Source: JBNKHH01 sp050290245 (GTDB taxonomy: Bacteria; Pseudomonadota; Alphaproteobacteria; Rhodobacterales; Rhodobacteraceae). Taken from it: 52,433 nt of DNA. Positions within the stretch are counted from its first letter, which is position 1; every line of letters begins with the position of its first letter. The translations under genes were made by a program, and so were the position numbers. The notes under the pieces are model-generated. The model made no database searches. It was given only the letters and a program-made list of their open reading frames with translations, and was not told the DNA's origin. The DNA is taken from positions 1 through 52,433 of the forward strand of contig JBNKHH010000025.1 of assembly GCA_050290245.1 (NCBI GenBank), in the 5' to 3' direction. Of this stretch, positions 35,825 through 44,030 are shown piece by piece.

Positions 35825-36125
35825 ATTTCAGGCCGCGTTCAGTTCGCCTTTGGTCGCGCAATACGAGCAGGGCGCGCTCCATGTGGGACTCTTTCGTGGC
35901 CCGGCGGATCAGATCGGCGTCTTGGTGCAGCGCAGAAAGGGCTTTGAACGCATAACCGGAAAGCTGCGTTTCAGTGCATATGCAGGGTCAATGTGACGGG
36001 AGAGATTTGGTTCCCGACCTCTTGCAGTGAGCGGCGCCAAAACCCACATGGGTGGGGAGGCCCAAGACAGGGACATGCCGCGAGCCGGGTGTTTCAAAAG
36101 AGGGCGCTTGGATAAGGAGAATACG
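35825..36125. other. Intergenic region before clpB
   Basis: About 300 nt between the HxlR-type gene and clpB. I see no convincing gene: an open frame on the plus strand continues from inside the regulator gene and another lies on the minus strand, but neither has a ribosome site or family sequence. Near the right end there is a heat-shock-like promoter candidate at 36021-36049, and the clpB ribosome site AAGGAG is just before 36126. Confidence 0.5.
36021..36049 (+). promoter_or_regulatory. clpB: Possible sigma-32 (RpoH) promoter of clpB
   Basis: CTTGCAG (36021) and CCCACAT (36043) separated by 15 nt resemble the heat-shock promoter elements CTTGAAA and CCCCAT. Distance to the clpB start is about 75 nt. 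Matched by eye only; clpB is a known RpoH target in proteobacteria. Confidence 0.35.
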
Positions 36126-38741
36126 ATGGACTTGGAGAAGTTCACGGAGCGGTCGCGCGGGTTTTTGCAGGCGGCTCAGACCATTGCAGCGCGGGAAAGT
36201 CACCAGAGGCTGGCGCCCGAGCATCTTCTGAAAGCATTGATGGATGACGAGCAGGGGCTTGCGTCGAACCTGATCAAACGTGCGGGCGGTGCGCCCGAGC
36301 GGGTCGTTCAGGCGGTTGACGTTGCGCTTGGCAAGATCCCGAAGGTCACCGGCGATGCCGGCCAGACCTATATGGATCAGCAGACCGTCAAGGTTTTGGA
36401 TGAAGCCCAGAAAATCGCGAAAAAGGCCGGGGACAGCTTTGTTCCGGTCGAGCGGCTATTGACCGCCATGGCGGTCGTCAATTCCAAGGCGAAAGAGGCG
36501 TTGGAAGCCGGTGCCGTCACCGCGATGGCGCTGAACACCGCCATCAACGATGTGCGCAAGGGGCGTACGGCGGACACGGCCTCGGCCGAAGAGCAGTATG
36601 ATGCGCTGAAGAAATATGCCCGCGACCTGACCGAGGCGGCAGAAGAGGGCAAGATCGACCCGATCATCGGTCGTGACGACGAGATCCGGCGGACCATGCA
36701 GGTTCTGTCGCGTCGGACCAAGAACAACCCCGTTCTGATCGGTGATCCCGGCGTCGGCAAAACGGCGATCGCGGAGGGTCTGGCCCTGCGGATCGTCAAC
36801 GGCGACGTGCCGGAGTCCCTGCGCAACAAGAAGCTGTTGGCGCTGGACATGGGTGCCTTGATCGCCGGTGCGAAGTATCGTGGTGAATTCGAGGAGCGTC
36901 TGAAGGGCGTTTTGAACGAGGTCACGGCGGCGGCTGGCGAGGTGATCTTGTTCATTGACGAGATGCACACACTGGTTGGCGCGGGCAAGAGCGATGGCGC
37001 GATGGACGCGGCCAACCTGATCAAGCCTGCGCTGGCGCGCGGTGAGTTGCACTGTGTCGGTGCGACGACGCTGGACGAGTATCGCAAGTATGTCGAAAAG
37101 GATGCGGCCCTGGCCCGCCGGTTCCAGCCGGTGATGGTCGAAGAGCCGTCGGTCGAGGACACGATCAGCATCCTGCGTGGCATCAAGGACAAGTACGAGC
37201 TGCACCACGACGTGAAGATCTCGGACTCCGCCTTGGTGGCAGCCGCGACGCTGTCGCATCGCTATATCACCGACAGGTTCCTGCCGGACAAGGCCATCGA
37301 CCTGATGGACGAGGCTGCGAGCCGACTGAAAATGGAGCTGGATTCCAAGCCGGAAGAGCTGGATGCGCTGGATCGTCAGATCCTGCAGATGCAGATCGAG
37401 GCCGAGGCTCTTCGCAAGGAAGAGGACAAGGCGTCGAAGGATCGTCTGGAGAAGTTGGAGAAAGAGCTGTCCGACCTGCAGGAGAAGTCGTCCGAGATGA
37501 CGGCCCAGTGGCAGGCGGAACGCGACAAGCTGGCTAGTGCAGGCAAGGCGCGCGAAGAGCTGGATCGGGCACGGATCGAGTTGGACCAGGCAAAGCGCGA
37601 GGGCAACCTTCAGCGCGCGGGTGAGTTGTCTTACGGCGTCATTCCGAAGCTGGAGAAGCAGTTGGCCGAGGCCGAACAAGCCGAGGGCGATGTTCTGGTA
37701 GAGGAAGCTGTGCGTCCCGAGCTGATTGCCGAGGTTGTCGAGCGTTGGACGGGTATTCCGACGTCGAAGATGCTGGAAGGCGAGCGCGACAAGCTTTTGC
37801 GCATGGAAGAAGAGCTGGGCAAGCGCGTGATCGGCCAGACGGCCGCTGTCACCGCCGTGTCGAACGCTGTTCGCCGGGCGCGGGCGGGTCTGCAGGACGA
37901 GAACCGGCCGCTGGGCTCGTTCCTGTTCCTTGGACCGACCGGTGTCGGTAAGACTGAGCTGACCAAGGCTCTGGCCGAGTACCTGTTCGACGACGACCGG
38001 GCGATGGTGCGGATCGACATGAGCGAGTTCATGGAGAAGCACAGCGTTGCGCGTCTGATTGGCGCCCCTCCGGGCTATGTCGGTTATGACGAGGGCGGCG
38101 TTCTGACCGAGGCCGTGCGTCGGCGCCCGTATCAGGTGATCCTGTTCGACGAAGTCGAAAAGGCGCACCCCGAGGTGTTCAACGTGCTGTTGCAGGTCTT
38201 GGACGATGGCGTTCTGACGGACGGACAGGGCAACCGGGTCGATTTCAAGCAGACGCTGATCATTCTGACGTCGAACCTTGGGTCGCAGGCCTTGAGCCAG
38301 TTGCCCGAAGGCGCTGATTCAGGTGACGCCAGGCGTGATGTGATGGACGCGGTCCGGGCACACTTCCGGCCCGAGTTCCTGAACCGCCTGGACGACATGA
38401 TCGTCTTTGACCGCCTGACGCGGGCCGATATGGACGGCATCGTGAAGATCCAGCTTGCCGGTCTGCAAAAGCGCCTGGCCAAGCAGAACATCACGCTGGA
38501 CCTGGACGAGGCCGCGATGAAGTGGCTGGCCGACGAGGGCTACGACCCGGTCTACGGCGCGCGCCCGTTGAAACGCGTGATCCAGCGCTCGTTGCAAAAC
38601 GAACTTGCCGAACTGCTGCTGGCCGGCGACGTGGGCGACGGCGACGCGATCCAGGTCAGCGCTGGTGCGGACGGTTTGATGATCGGCGACCGGGTCGCCA
38701 GTTCGAACCGCAAACCGCCGGCCGATGCCGTGGTTCACTAA
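36126..38741 (+). CDS. clpB: ATP-dependent chaperone ClpB
   Basis: An 871-residue Hsp100 disaggregase that rescues aggregated proteins with DnaK. Order of parts: Clp N domain (FTERSRGFLQAAQTIA on, to about 145), first AAA+ domain with Walker A GDPGVGKTAIAEG and Walker B VILFIDEMHTLV, a coiled-coil middle domain of about 120 residues (LDALDRQILQMQIEAEALRK on), second AAA+ with GPTGVGKTELTKAL and VILFDEVEKAHP, and the C-terminal domain with YDPVYGARPLKR. The ATG at 36126 follows AAGGAG by 6 nt; an upstream in-frame extension from 36027 has no family match. A perfect terminator follows. Confidence 0.98.
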   Translation: MDLEKFTERSRGFLQAAQTIAARESHQRLAPEHLLKALMDDEQGLASNLIKRAGGAPERVVQAVDVALGKIPKVTGDAGQTYMDQQTVKVLDEAQKIAKKAGDSFVPVERLLTAMAVVNSKAKEALEAGAVTAMALNTAINDVRKGRTADTASAEEQYDALKKYARDLTEAAEEGKIDPIIGRDDEIRRTMQVLSRRTKNNPVLIGDPGVGKTAIAEGLALRIVNGDVPESLRNKKLLALDMGALIAGAKYRGEFEERLKGVLNEVTAAAGEVILFIDEMHTLVGAGKSDGAMDAANLIKPALARGELHCVGATTLDEYRKYVEKDAALARRFQPVMVEEPSVEDTISILRGIKDKYELHHDVKISDSALVAAATLSHRYITDRFLPDKAIDLMDEAASRLKMELDSKPEELDALDRQILQMQIEAEALRKEEDKASKDRLEKLEKELSDLQEKSSEMTAQWQAERDKLASAGKAREELDRARIELDQAKREGNLQRAGELSYGVIPKLEKQLAEAEQAEGDVLVEEAVRPELIAEVVERWTGIPTSKMLEGERDKLLRMEEELGKRVIGQTAAVTAVSNAVRRARAGLQDENRPLGSFLFLGPTGVGKTELTKALAEYLFDDDRAMVRIDMSEFMEKHSVARLIGAPPGYVGYDEGGVLTEAVRRRPYQVILFDEVEKAHPEVFNVLLQVLDDGVLTDGQGNRVDFKQTLIILTSNLGSQALSQLPEGADSGDARRDVMDAVRAHFRPEFLNRLDDMIVFDRLTRADMDGIVKIQLAGLQKRLAKQNITLDLDEAAMKWLADEGYDPVYGARPLKRVIQRSLQNELAELLLAGDVGDGDAIQVSAGADGLMIGDRVASSNRKPPADAVVH

Positions 38742-38746
38742 AGACC

Positions 38747-38780
38747 AAAAGGCCCCGCCCAAGCGGGGCCTTTTCTTTTG
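38747..38780 (+). terminator. clpB: Rho-independent terminator of clpB
   Basis: AAAAGGCCCCGC (38747-38758), loop CCAA, GCGGGGCCTTTT (38763-38774), then CTTTTG. A perfect 12-bp stem with T residues on the 3' side. Confidence 0.95.
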
Positions 38781-38983
38781 AAACGTGGAAACAATCTGGC
38801 AGTTCGGAGGCGGATCGTTCAGAGTTGCCAGGCCAAAGCAGGCGGTTCTGCGCGCATCTTGCTTAAATTAGCCAGGTCTTCCACAGCTTTGCCGCAATCT
38901 TTTCACAATCCGAACGCAGGGTCTTTTCAAGGTCTGAAGGCCGGAAGGAAGATGAAACGAGGAGCGCGAAAGCGGCGAGCACA

Positions 38984-39385
38984 ATGTCCAGAATTCACAA
39001 GATAGCAGGGTTGAGAATCTCTCGTGTCGCGGCGACCAGCCGCGAACTGCTGCCGGACCTCGAACCGCCGGAAGAGCGGTTGCGGCGGGAAAAACAAACC
39101 ATATTCGCGGCTGATTCCATTTCGTTGACGCACAACTCGGCGATGGACGATGTGTTCGAGCCCAGCAAGCGGGCGGAACACGGGGATATCACGGCGCGGA
39201 TGACTGTCTATGTCATGAACATGATCGTCATGGTCTTTGCTCTCCCGGTGGGATTGGCGCTGTTGTGCCTGAATATCATCGGGGGTGAGAACCTGCGCAC
39301 GACGGCGCATGTCCTGGGCCTGACCGGCCTGTTCCTGGCGTTGACTGCGGTCGACGGCGGGGTTCTGGGCGCTTTGCCGTTGTAG
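38984..39385 (+). CDS. Small membrane protein of unknown function
   Basis: A 133-residue frame. The C-terminal 65 residues carry two hydrophobic helices (MTVYVMNMIVMVFALPVGLA and LGLTGLFLALTAVDGGVLGA) joined by the short polar loop NIIGGENLRTTAH. The segment before them (DDVFEPSKRAEHGDITARM) is polar. I recognise no known family by name. The start is uncertain: the ATG at 38984 has no good ribosome site, and the ATG at 39143 would give an 80-residue product keeping both helices. It stands alone between clpB and the DUF3445 gene. Confidence rests on the strong membrane pattern. Confidence 0.55.
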   Translation: MSRIHKIAGLRISRVAATSRELLPDLEPPEERLRREKQTIFAADSISLTHNSAMDDVFEPSKRAEHGDITARMTVYVMNMIVMVFALPVGLALLCLNIIGGENLRTTAHVLGLTGLFLALTAVDGGVLGALPL

Positions 39386-39393
39386 GCATGGGC

Positions 39394-40179
39394 TCAGGCG
39401 ATTTGCCCGAGCGTTTCCAGTTGGTCCGCTTCGAGCATTTCTATCGGCACCATGTAGGTGTGGATGCCAAAAACCACGGCGCCGCTTTCGGGCAGGCGCC
39501 GTAGCGTTTGGCGCTCGGAGCGGACGAAGCGGGCCGAGTCGAGGCCGACATAGGGACGCGGGTCGTCCTCGGTCCTTGGTGCAAAAAGGGTCGGATCATC
39601 GTAGAGATGGGCGTTGGCGCGCCAGAGGACCTGCCCCGGCCGGATGGCGTCGAACAGGCGCCGAACCCGTTTTTCAACCATCTGATCGTAACTGGGCACC
39701 GGAACGTGGACGCGGGCAAGTGGTCTGCCGATTTTCTCGGAAAGGGTCCAGCCGGCGGGAAAACACAGGATCGCTCCCGCGAGGATATGGCCGTCGGGAC
39801 CAGGCTGCATGAGGCAGATATCGCTCTGGATCAGGCGCCCGAGTGTGACCAGGGGGCGGTCGGTGTCGAAAGGTACGGTTACGCCGTCGGGACGGCGGAC
39901 CTCGTCTTCGGCAATGGTATAGCCTGAATCAACTGCGAGAGAGTCCAAGACGAGGTTGAGGCATTCGATAGCCGCGCCTTTCGCATGGGGCAGAAGCGCG
40001 TGCACCCGTGTTTCATGGCGCGCGATCAGGCCATCACGCAGGGCCATCTGGCCGGCGAAAGCCTCGTCGCGGACGATCCAGTTCTTCGGGTCCAGAGGTT
40101 GGATGCCGGGGAGGCGCGCTGTGGCCGGAGACATCCACGGCGATTGCGGCAGGTGGTTTTGCAGGACGGGGGTGCTCAT
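39394..40179 (-). CDS. DUF3445 protein (haem-dependent oxidative N-demethylase-like)
   Basis: A 261-residue protein of the DUF3445 family, which includes the haem-binding PAS-like catalytic subunit of bacterial oxidative N-demethylases and dimethylamine monooxygenases. Family-like sequences include GIQPLDPKNWIVRDEAFAG near the start, LGRLIQSDICLMQPGPDG, LAGAILCFPAGWTLSEKIGR, IHTYMVPIE near the end and LWRANAHLYDD. The chosen ATG at 40179 avoids a long stretch antisense to the dddP start. No reductase subunits are next to it, so the electron donor must lie elsewhere. It is head-to-head with dddP over 95 nt. The substrate is open; small methylamines are possible. Confidence 0.8.
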   Translation of the reverse strand: MSTPVLQNHLPQSPWMSPATARLPGIQPLDPKNWIVRDEAFAGQMALRDGLIARHETRVHALLPHAKGAAIECLNLVLDSLAVDSGYTIAEDEVRRPDGVTVPFDTDRPLVTLGRLIQSDICLMQPGPDGHILAGAILCFPAGWTLSEKIGRPLARVHVPVPSYDQMVEKRVRRLFDAIRPGQVLWRANAHLYDDPTLFAPRTEDDPRPYVGLDSARFVRSERQTLRRLPESGAVVFGIHTYMVPIEMLEADQLETLGQIA

Positions 40180-40274
40180 CTGACGAGTGGTAGCAGTGGA
40201 TCTGTCGCAATGGGAGCGCCCGGATGTCGCAATCGTGCCGGACGGCGGCAATAACGCGGGCGGAGAGTGGAGGC

Positions 40275-41621
40275 ATGGAAGTCTATTATCGCGACAGTCG
40301 CAAGATCGATCCCAGCCGGGGCGTCCTGTTGGGGGACAACACGCCAAATGACGCTGATCGCATCGAGATCGGGCCCACCCGGCTGGCGTTCGACGAATGG
40401 GCAGCGGCCGGACTGGAGTTGCCGGACCTGCAGGAAATGCGGCGGTACCGGTGGCAGCGGCTGACCGAACATGTGGTCACGCGCGGCTATGGCGGGTTGC
40501 TGATGACCGACCCGCTGAACATTCGCTATGCGACCGACACGACGAACATGCAGCTCTGGAATTCGCACAACCCGTTTCGTGCCGTACTGCTGTGTGCCGA
40601 CGGGCATATGGTGATCTGGGAGTACCGCAATTCACCGTTCCTGGCGTCGTTCAACCCGCTGGTGGCCGAGGTGCGGCCAAGCGCGAGTTTCTTCTATTTC
40701 GGCAATGGCGATGCCTGTGGCGAGGTTGCCGAGGGTTTTGCCGCCGAGGTCAGGGATCTGATCGCGGCCCATGGGGAAGGCAACCGGCGTCTGGCAGTCG
40801 ACAAAATCATGCTGCACGGGCTGCGGGCGCTGGAAGCGGTCGGGTTCGAGATCATGGAGGGCGAAGAGGTCACTGAGAAGGCGCGCTCGGTGAAGGGGCC
40901 GGATGAAATCCGGGCCATGCGCTGTGCCCATCATGCCTGTGATACGGCTGTCGCGGCCATGGAGCGGTTTGCGCGGGAGAATGTGCCCGGCGGCGGCGTC
41001 AGTGAGGATGACATCTGGGCCGTTCTGCACGCCGAGAACATCCGGCGCGGCGGTGAGTGGATCGAGACGCGGCTCTTGGCAAGCGGACCGCGGACCAACC
41101 CCTGGTTTCAGGAGTGTGGCCCGCGCGAGGTCCAGAACAACGAGATCGTGGCTTTCGACACGGATCTGATCGGCAGCTATGGCATCTGCGTCGATATCAG
41201 CCGTACCTGGTGGATCGGGGATCGGCCGCCGCGCAATGACATGGTCTATGCCATGCGGCACGCGCATGAGCATATCATGACGAACATGGAGTTGATCCGG
41301 CCCGGCGCCCGTATCGAAGATATTGTGCAGCAGTTGCATCGTCTGGATGACCGGTTTCAAAAGCTGAAATATGGCTGCGCGATGCATGGTGTAGGACTGT
41401 GCGATGAGTGGCCCCACGTGTCGTATCCCGACCACCTGGTTTCCGGGGCATTCGACTATGCGCTGGAGCCCGGAATGGTTCTGTGTGTCGAGGCGCTGCT
41501 CGGCGAAGAAGGTGGCGATTTCTCGATCAAGCTGGAGGACCAGGTGCTGGTCACCGAGGATGGATTCGAGAATCTCACGACCTATCCGTTCGACGCAGCC
41601 CTGATGGGCGAGGCCGTCTGA
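40275..41621 (+). CDS. dddP: DMSP lyase DddP (M24 metallopeptidase-fold)
   Basis: A 448-residue homologue of DddP, which cleaves dimethylsulfoniopropionate to dimethyl sulfide and acrylate. It has the creatinase/Xaa-Pro-peptidase fold. With the ATG at 40275 the metal-binding residues fall at D295, D297 (IVAFDTDL), D307 (CVDIS), H371 (MHGVG), E406 (CVEAL) and E421 (KLEDQ), with the catalytic D377 in GLCDEW; these are the numbers I remember for the Ruegeria lacuscaerulensis enzyme, so both start and function are well supported. GGAGAG lies 7 nt upstream of the ATG. The cytosolic enzyme gives the cell carbon (acrylate) and releases DMS. No DMSP transporter or acrylate genes are adjacent. Confidence 0.94.
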   Translation: MEVYYRDSRKIDPSRGVLLGDNTPNDADRIEIGPTRLAFDEWAAAGLELPDLQEMRRYRWQRLTEHVVTRGYGGLLMTDPLNIRYATDTTNMQLWNSHNPFRAVLLCADGHMVIWEYRNSPFLASFNPLVAEVRPSASFFYFGNGDACGEVAEGFAAEVRDLIAAHGEGNRRLAVDKIMLHGLRALEAVGFEIMEGEEVTEKARSVKGPDEIRAMRCAHHACDTAVAAMERFARENVPGGGVSEDDIWAVLHAENIRRGGEWIETRLLASGPRTNPWFQECGPREVQNNEIVAFDTDLIGSYGICVDISRTWWIGDRPPRNDMVYAMRHAHEHIMTNMELIRPGARIEDIVQQLHRLDDRFQKLKYGCAMHGVGLCDEWPHVSYPDHLVSGAFDYALEPGMVLCVEALLGEEGGDFSIKLEDQVLVTEDGFENLTTYPFDAALMGEAV

Positions 41622-41813
41622 GCGGAGGCGTGCCGATGGCAGGCAAGGCCTTGCCGGGCGTTCCTAATCCAGAGGTGTAATTCGCATAAACACCCGATGC
41701 AAAAGGGGGCTATAGGCCCTTGGGTTAGTTTTCAGCGTCCTGCTCTGCCGCTTTATCGCTTTCCATCGCCCGGCGCGTTTCGCTGGACGCTCACTCAGAA
41801 ACAGGAAAGTTAG

Positions 41814-42068
41814 ATGCTGAAGAAAATCGTCACCCCCGCCCTCGTCGCCCTGACCCTTTCGGGTGCCGCCTTTGCTGCCGGCACAGTCGAGCTGACCGAT
41901 CAGAACACCGCGCAGATTCGCGAGATGCTGACCGAGCAGGGCTATGAAGTTGCCAAGATCAAGATCGAGGACGGCATGTACGAAGCCTATGCCAAGAAGG
42001 ACGGCCACAAGTATGAGGTTTTCCTGAACGGCGACTTTGAAATCGTCGAAATCGAAGACAACGATTGA
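41814..42068 (+). CDS. Small exported PepSY-like protein
   Basis: An 84-residue protein. Residues 1-22 (MLKKIVTPALVALTLSGAAF, then AA) are a signal peptide. The rest reads as one PepSY domain: QIREMLTEQGYEVAKIKIED, then YEAYAKKDGHKYEVFLNGDF ending in acidic residues (EIVEIEDND). PepSY modules bind peptidases or are linked to membrane redox proteins. It is followed after 74 nt by a cytochrome b561-type gene and then by a LuxR-type regulator, so a common membrane function is likely. Confidence 0.82.
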   Translation: MLKKIVTPALVALTLSGAAFAAGTVELTDQNTAQIREMLTEQGYEVAKIKIEDGMYEAYAKKDGHKYEVFLNGDFEIVEIEDND

Positions 42069-42142
42069 TCCAGGCGCTCCGCAGGCCGCCTGTCCCCCAT
42101 TTTGCGGCCTGCGGGACCCATTCAGGAAAGGGAGCGGTTACC

Positions 42143-42667
42143 ATGCAACGTATCAAGGTCTGGGACCTTTTCGTGCGGTTGTTTCACTGGTCGCTGGTCA
42201 TTGGGTTCACGTTGAACGCGCTGATCGTCGATGATGACGGCAAACTGCATCAGTGGATTGGCTATGCGGTAGTGGGATTGGTCGCGGCCCGTATTCTTTG
42301 GGGTCTGGTCGGTTCCCGCTATGCGCGGTTTGCCAGTTTTCCGCCCAGCCTGCGCGAGTCGGTCGGGCAAATGCGCGAGATGGTGGGCGGCATCCGCCAC
42401 GTTCATGTCGGGCACACTCCGCTCGGCGCGCTGATGATCTATAACCTTCTGGCCGCGATGCTGGTGATCGGGTTTTCGGGGCACCTGATGACCACGGATA
42501 TGTTCTGGGGCGTCGAATGGCCTGAAGAACTGCACGAAGCGGCCGTTGCATGGGCCGAAGTGTCGGTGGTTCTGCATATCGCGGCTGTTGTCTTTGAAAG
42601 CTGGCGCACCAGCGTGAATTTGCCGCGCGCCATGGTGACAGGTTGCAAGGATATCCCATCCGCGTAA
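42143..42667 (+). CDS. Cytochrome b561-type (Ni-Fe hydrogenase cytochrome b-like) membrane protein
   Basis: A 174-residue protein with four hydrophobic helices: LFVRLFHWSLVIGFTLNALI, WIGYAVVGLVAARILWGLVG, GALMIYNLLAAMLVIGFSGH and AEVSVVLHIAAVVFESWRTS. Candidate haem-ligand histidines are in RLFHW (helix 1), DGKLHQW (just before helix 2), FSGHLM (end of helix 3) and VLHIAA (helix 4). The pattern is that of PF01292 cytochromes that move electrons between quinol and a periplasmic partner. AAAGGGAG is 9 nt before the ATG. The next gene starts 12 nt after the stop. Electron donor and acceptor are unknown. Confidence 0.86.
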   Translation: MQRIKVWDLFVRLFHWSLVIGFTLNALIVDDDGKLHQWIGYAVVGLVAARILWGLVGSRYARFASFPPSLRESVGQMREMVGGIRHVHVGHTPLGALMIYNLLAAMLVIGFSGHLMTTDMFWGVEWPEELHEAAVAWAEVSVVLHIAAVVFESWRTSVNLPRAMVTGCKDIPSA

Positions 42668-42679
42668 GACATCTGAAGT

Positions 42680-43192
42680 ATGGATTTACGCGACTCGGTT
42701 TCTGCCCACGCGGGCTTGTTCTTTCTGATTGCGGTGCAGGCACTCTGCGCCGTTTTCTTCATTGCGGATGTGGCGGCGGACCTAGCCGACGAGGGTGGTC
42801 TGGCCAACCTGACATTTCATCTGGGCGTTGAATCGATTGCGACCGCGAGTCTGATCGCGGCAATAGGGCTGGAAATGCGTCTGTTGGGGCGGCTGATGAG
42901 GAGGAAGGCACGGCTGGAAGCCAGCCTGGCCGTGGCCAGCGCAGAGGTACACGAGGTGATCACCCGACAGTTCGAGGAGTGGAAGCTTTCGCCGGCGGAA
43001 ACCGATATTGCGATGTTCCTGGTGAAAGGGCTTGGAACGTCCGAGATCGCCGAATTGCGCGGCAGTGCCGAGGGCACCATCAAGGCGCATTTCAATTCGA
43101 TTTTCCGCAAGGCGGACGTTCATAGCCGTGCGGAGCTTTTGAGCCTGTTGATCGACCGGCTTCTGGCCGGGCGCATCCAGCGCGACGCCTGA
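42680..43192 (+). CDS. Membrane-anchored LuxR-type HTH regulator
   Basis: A 170-residue protein. Two N-terminal helices (AGLFFLIAVQALCAVFFIAD and VESIATASLIAAIGLEMRL) suggest a membrane anchor, then an Arg/Lys-rich turn, a short coiled region (ARLEASLAVASAEVHEVITR), and from about residue 105 the LuxR/GerE helix-turn-helix: LSPAETDIAMFLVKGLGTSE and IAELRGSAEGTIKAHFNSIF, where the recognition helix lies in the second. No phosphoreceiver or ligand domain is seen. It is the last gene after PepSY and cytochrome b561 in the same direction, so it may sense the membrane redox state through them; that is inference. Confidence 0.8.
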   Translation: MDLRDSVSAHAGLFFLIAVQALCAVFFIADVAADLADEGGLANLTFHLGVESIATASLIAAIGLEMRLLGRLMRRKARLEASLAVASAEVHEVITRQFEEWKLSPAETDIAMFLVKGLGTSEIAELRGSAEGTIKAHFNSIFRKADVHSRAELLSLLIDRLLAGRIQRDA

Positions 43193-43248
43193 CTTTCGCA
43201 CCTGCGCCAAGACAGCTATTTCTGTCTCTGAACAAGGGAGATTCAGAC

Positions 43249-43950
43249 ATGAGCGATAAGGTAGCACTGGTCACGGCGGGTGGCAGCGGCATGGGGGCGG
43301 ACGCGGCGCGCCGGCTGGCAGCGGACGGATTTCACATCGGGGTGTTGTCGTCCTCGGGCAAGGGCGAGACCCTGGGCGAGGAGCTTGGCGGATTCGGGGT
43401 CACGGGGTCGAACCTGGACGTGGACGACCTGGCGCAGCTGGTCGACGGGGCAATGGACCGGTGGGGACGAATCGATGTCCTGGTGAACTCGGCCGGGCAT
43501 GGGCCAAAGGGGCCGATCCTGGAGATAAGCGACGACGACTGGCACCGGGGAATGGAAGTCTACCTGATGAACGTGATCCGCCCGACGCGGCTGGTCACGC
43601 CACACATGGAGGCCGGGGGTGGCGGGTCGATCATCAATATCTCGACCTTTGCGGTCTTTGAACCGGACCCGCTGTTCCCGACGTCGGGCGTTTTCCGGTC
43701 GGGTCTTGCGGCGTTTTCAAAGCTTTATGCGGATAAATACGCGAGCGCGAACATTCGGATGAACAATATCCTGCCGGGGTTCATCAACAGCCTGCCGGAG
43801 TCCGACGAACGGCGGGCGCGGATTCCCCTGGGGCGGTATGGACGAGTCGAGGAGGTGTCGTCGCTTGTCTCGTGGCTGGCGAGCGAGAATGGCGGGTACA
43901 TGACCGGGCAGAACCTGCGCCTGGACGGGGGTGCGACACGCTCGGTCTGA
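43249..43950 (+). CDS. SDR-family protein lacking the YxxxK motif
   Basis: A 233-residue classical-SDR-length protein. The cofactor end is normal (VALVTAGGSGMGADAARRLA, TGxxxGxG-type; NSAG in VLVNSAGHGPKG; Asn at MNVIRPTRL). The Ser of the catalytic set is at 132 (NISTFAV). Where classical SDRs have YxxxK, about 14 residues later, this one reads SGVFR (146-150) in PTSGVFRSGLAAFSKL: Tyr and Lys are replaced by Ser and Arg. The C-terminal NNILPGFINSLPE and GYMTGQNLRLDGG are family-typical. The product may bind NAD(P)H without the usual chemistry, or use different residues. GGGAGA precedes the ATG by 6 nt. Confidence 0.85.
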   Translation: MSDKVALVTAGGSGMGADAARRLAADGFHIGVLSSSGKGETLGEELGGFGVTGSNLDVDDLAQLVDGAMDRWGRIDVLVNSAGHGPKGPILEISDDDWHRGMEVYLMNVIRPTRLVTPHMEAGGGGSIINISTFAVFEPDPLFPTSGVFRSGLAAFSKLYADKYASANIRMNNILPGFINSLPESDERRARIPLGRYGRVEEVSSLVSWLASENGGYMTGQNLRLDGGATRSV

Positions 43951-43953
43951 GGG

Positions 43954-44030
43954 TTTGCGCCGCGCCTGTGCGCGTCGCGACGCCGGGGGCTTTGCCCCCG
44001 GACCCCCAGGATACTTTTGCCAAGAAGAAA
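43954..44030. repeat. Structured intergenic element, copy 2 (bidirectional terminator)
   Basis: TTTGCGCCGCGC and TGCGCGTCGC are followed by a perfect hairpin CCGGGGGC (43983-43990), loop TTT, GCCCCCGG (43994-44001) and then ACCCCCAGGATACTTTTGCC and AAGAAGAAA. The order GC-rich leader, hairpin, CCCCAG-ATA-TTTT, AAGAAGA is the same as at 12925-13010; 19 of the first 25 bases are identical. It fills the gap between the SDR gene and the convergent fmt gene. Confidence 0.7.

Noticed and set aside
35909..36145. A 78-codon minus-strand frame between the HxlR-type gene and clpB
   Set aside because: No start signal and no known domain; overlaps the clpB start and the promoter candidate.
36456..38168. 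A 570-codon open frame on the minus strand over clpB
   Set aside because: Antisense to the clpB AAA+ domains; low-complexity composition of an antisense frame and no family sequence.
41642..41655. A 14-bp perfect palindrome GGCAAGGCCTTGCC after dddP
   Set aside because: No loop and no T run, so it is not a hairpin terminator; a single short GC palindrome of this size is expected by chance in such a sequence.
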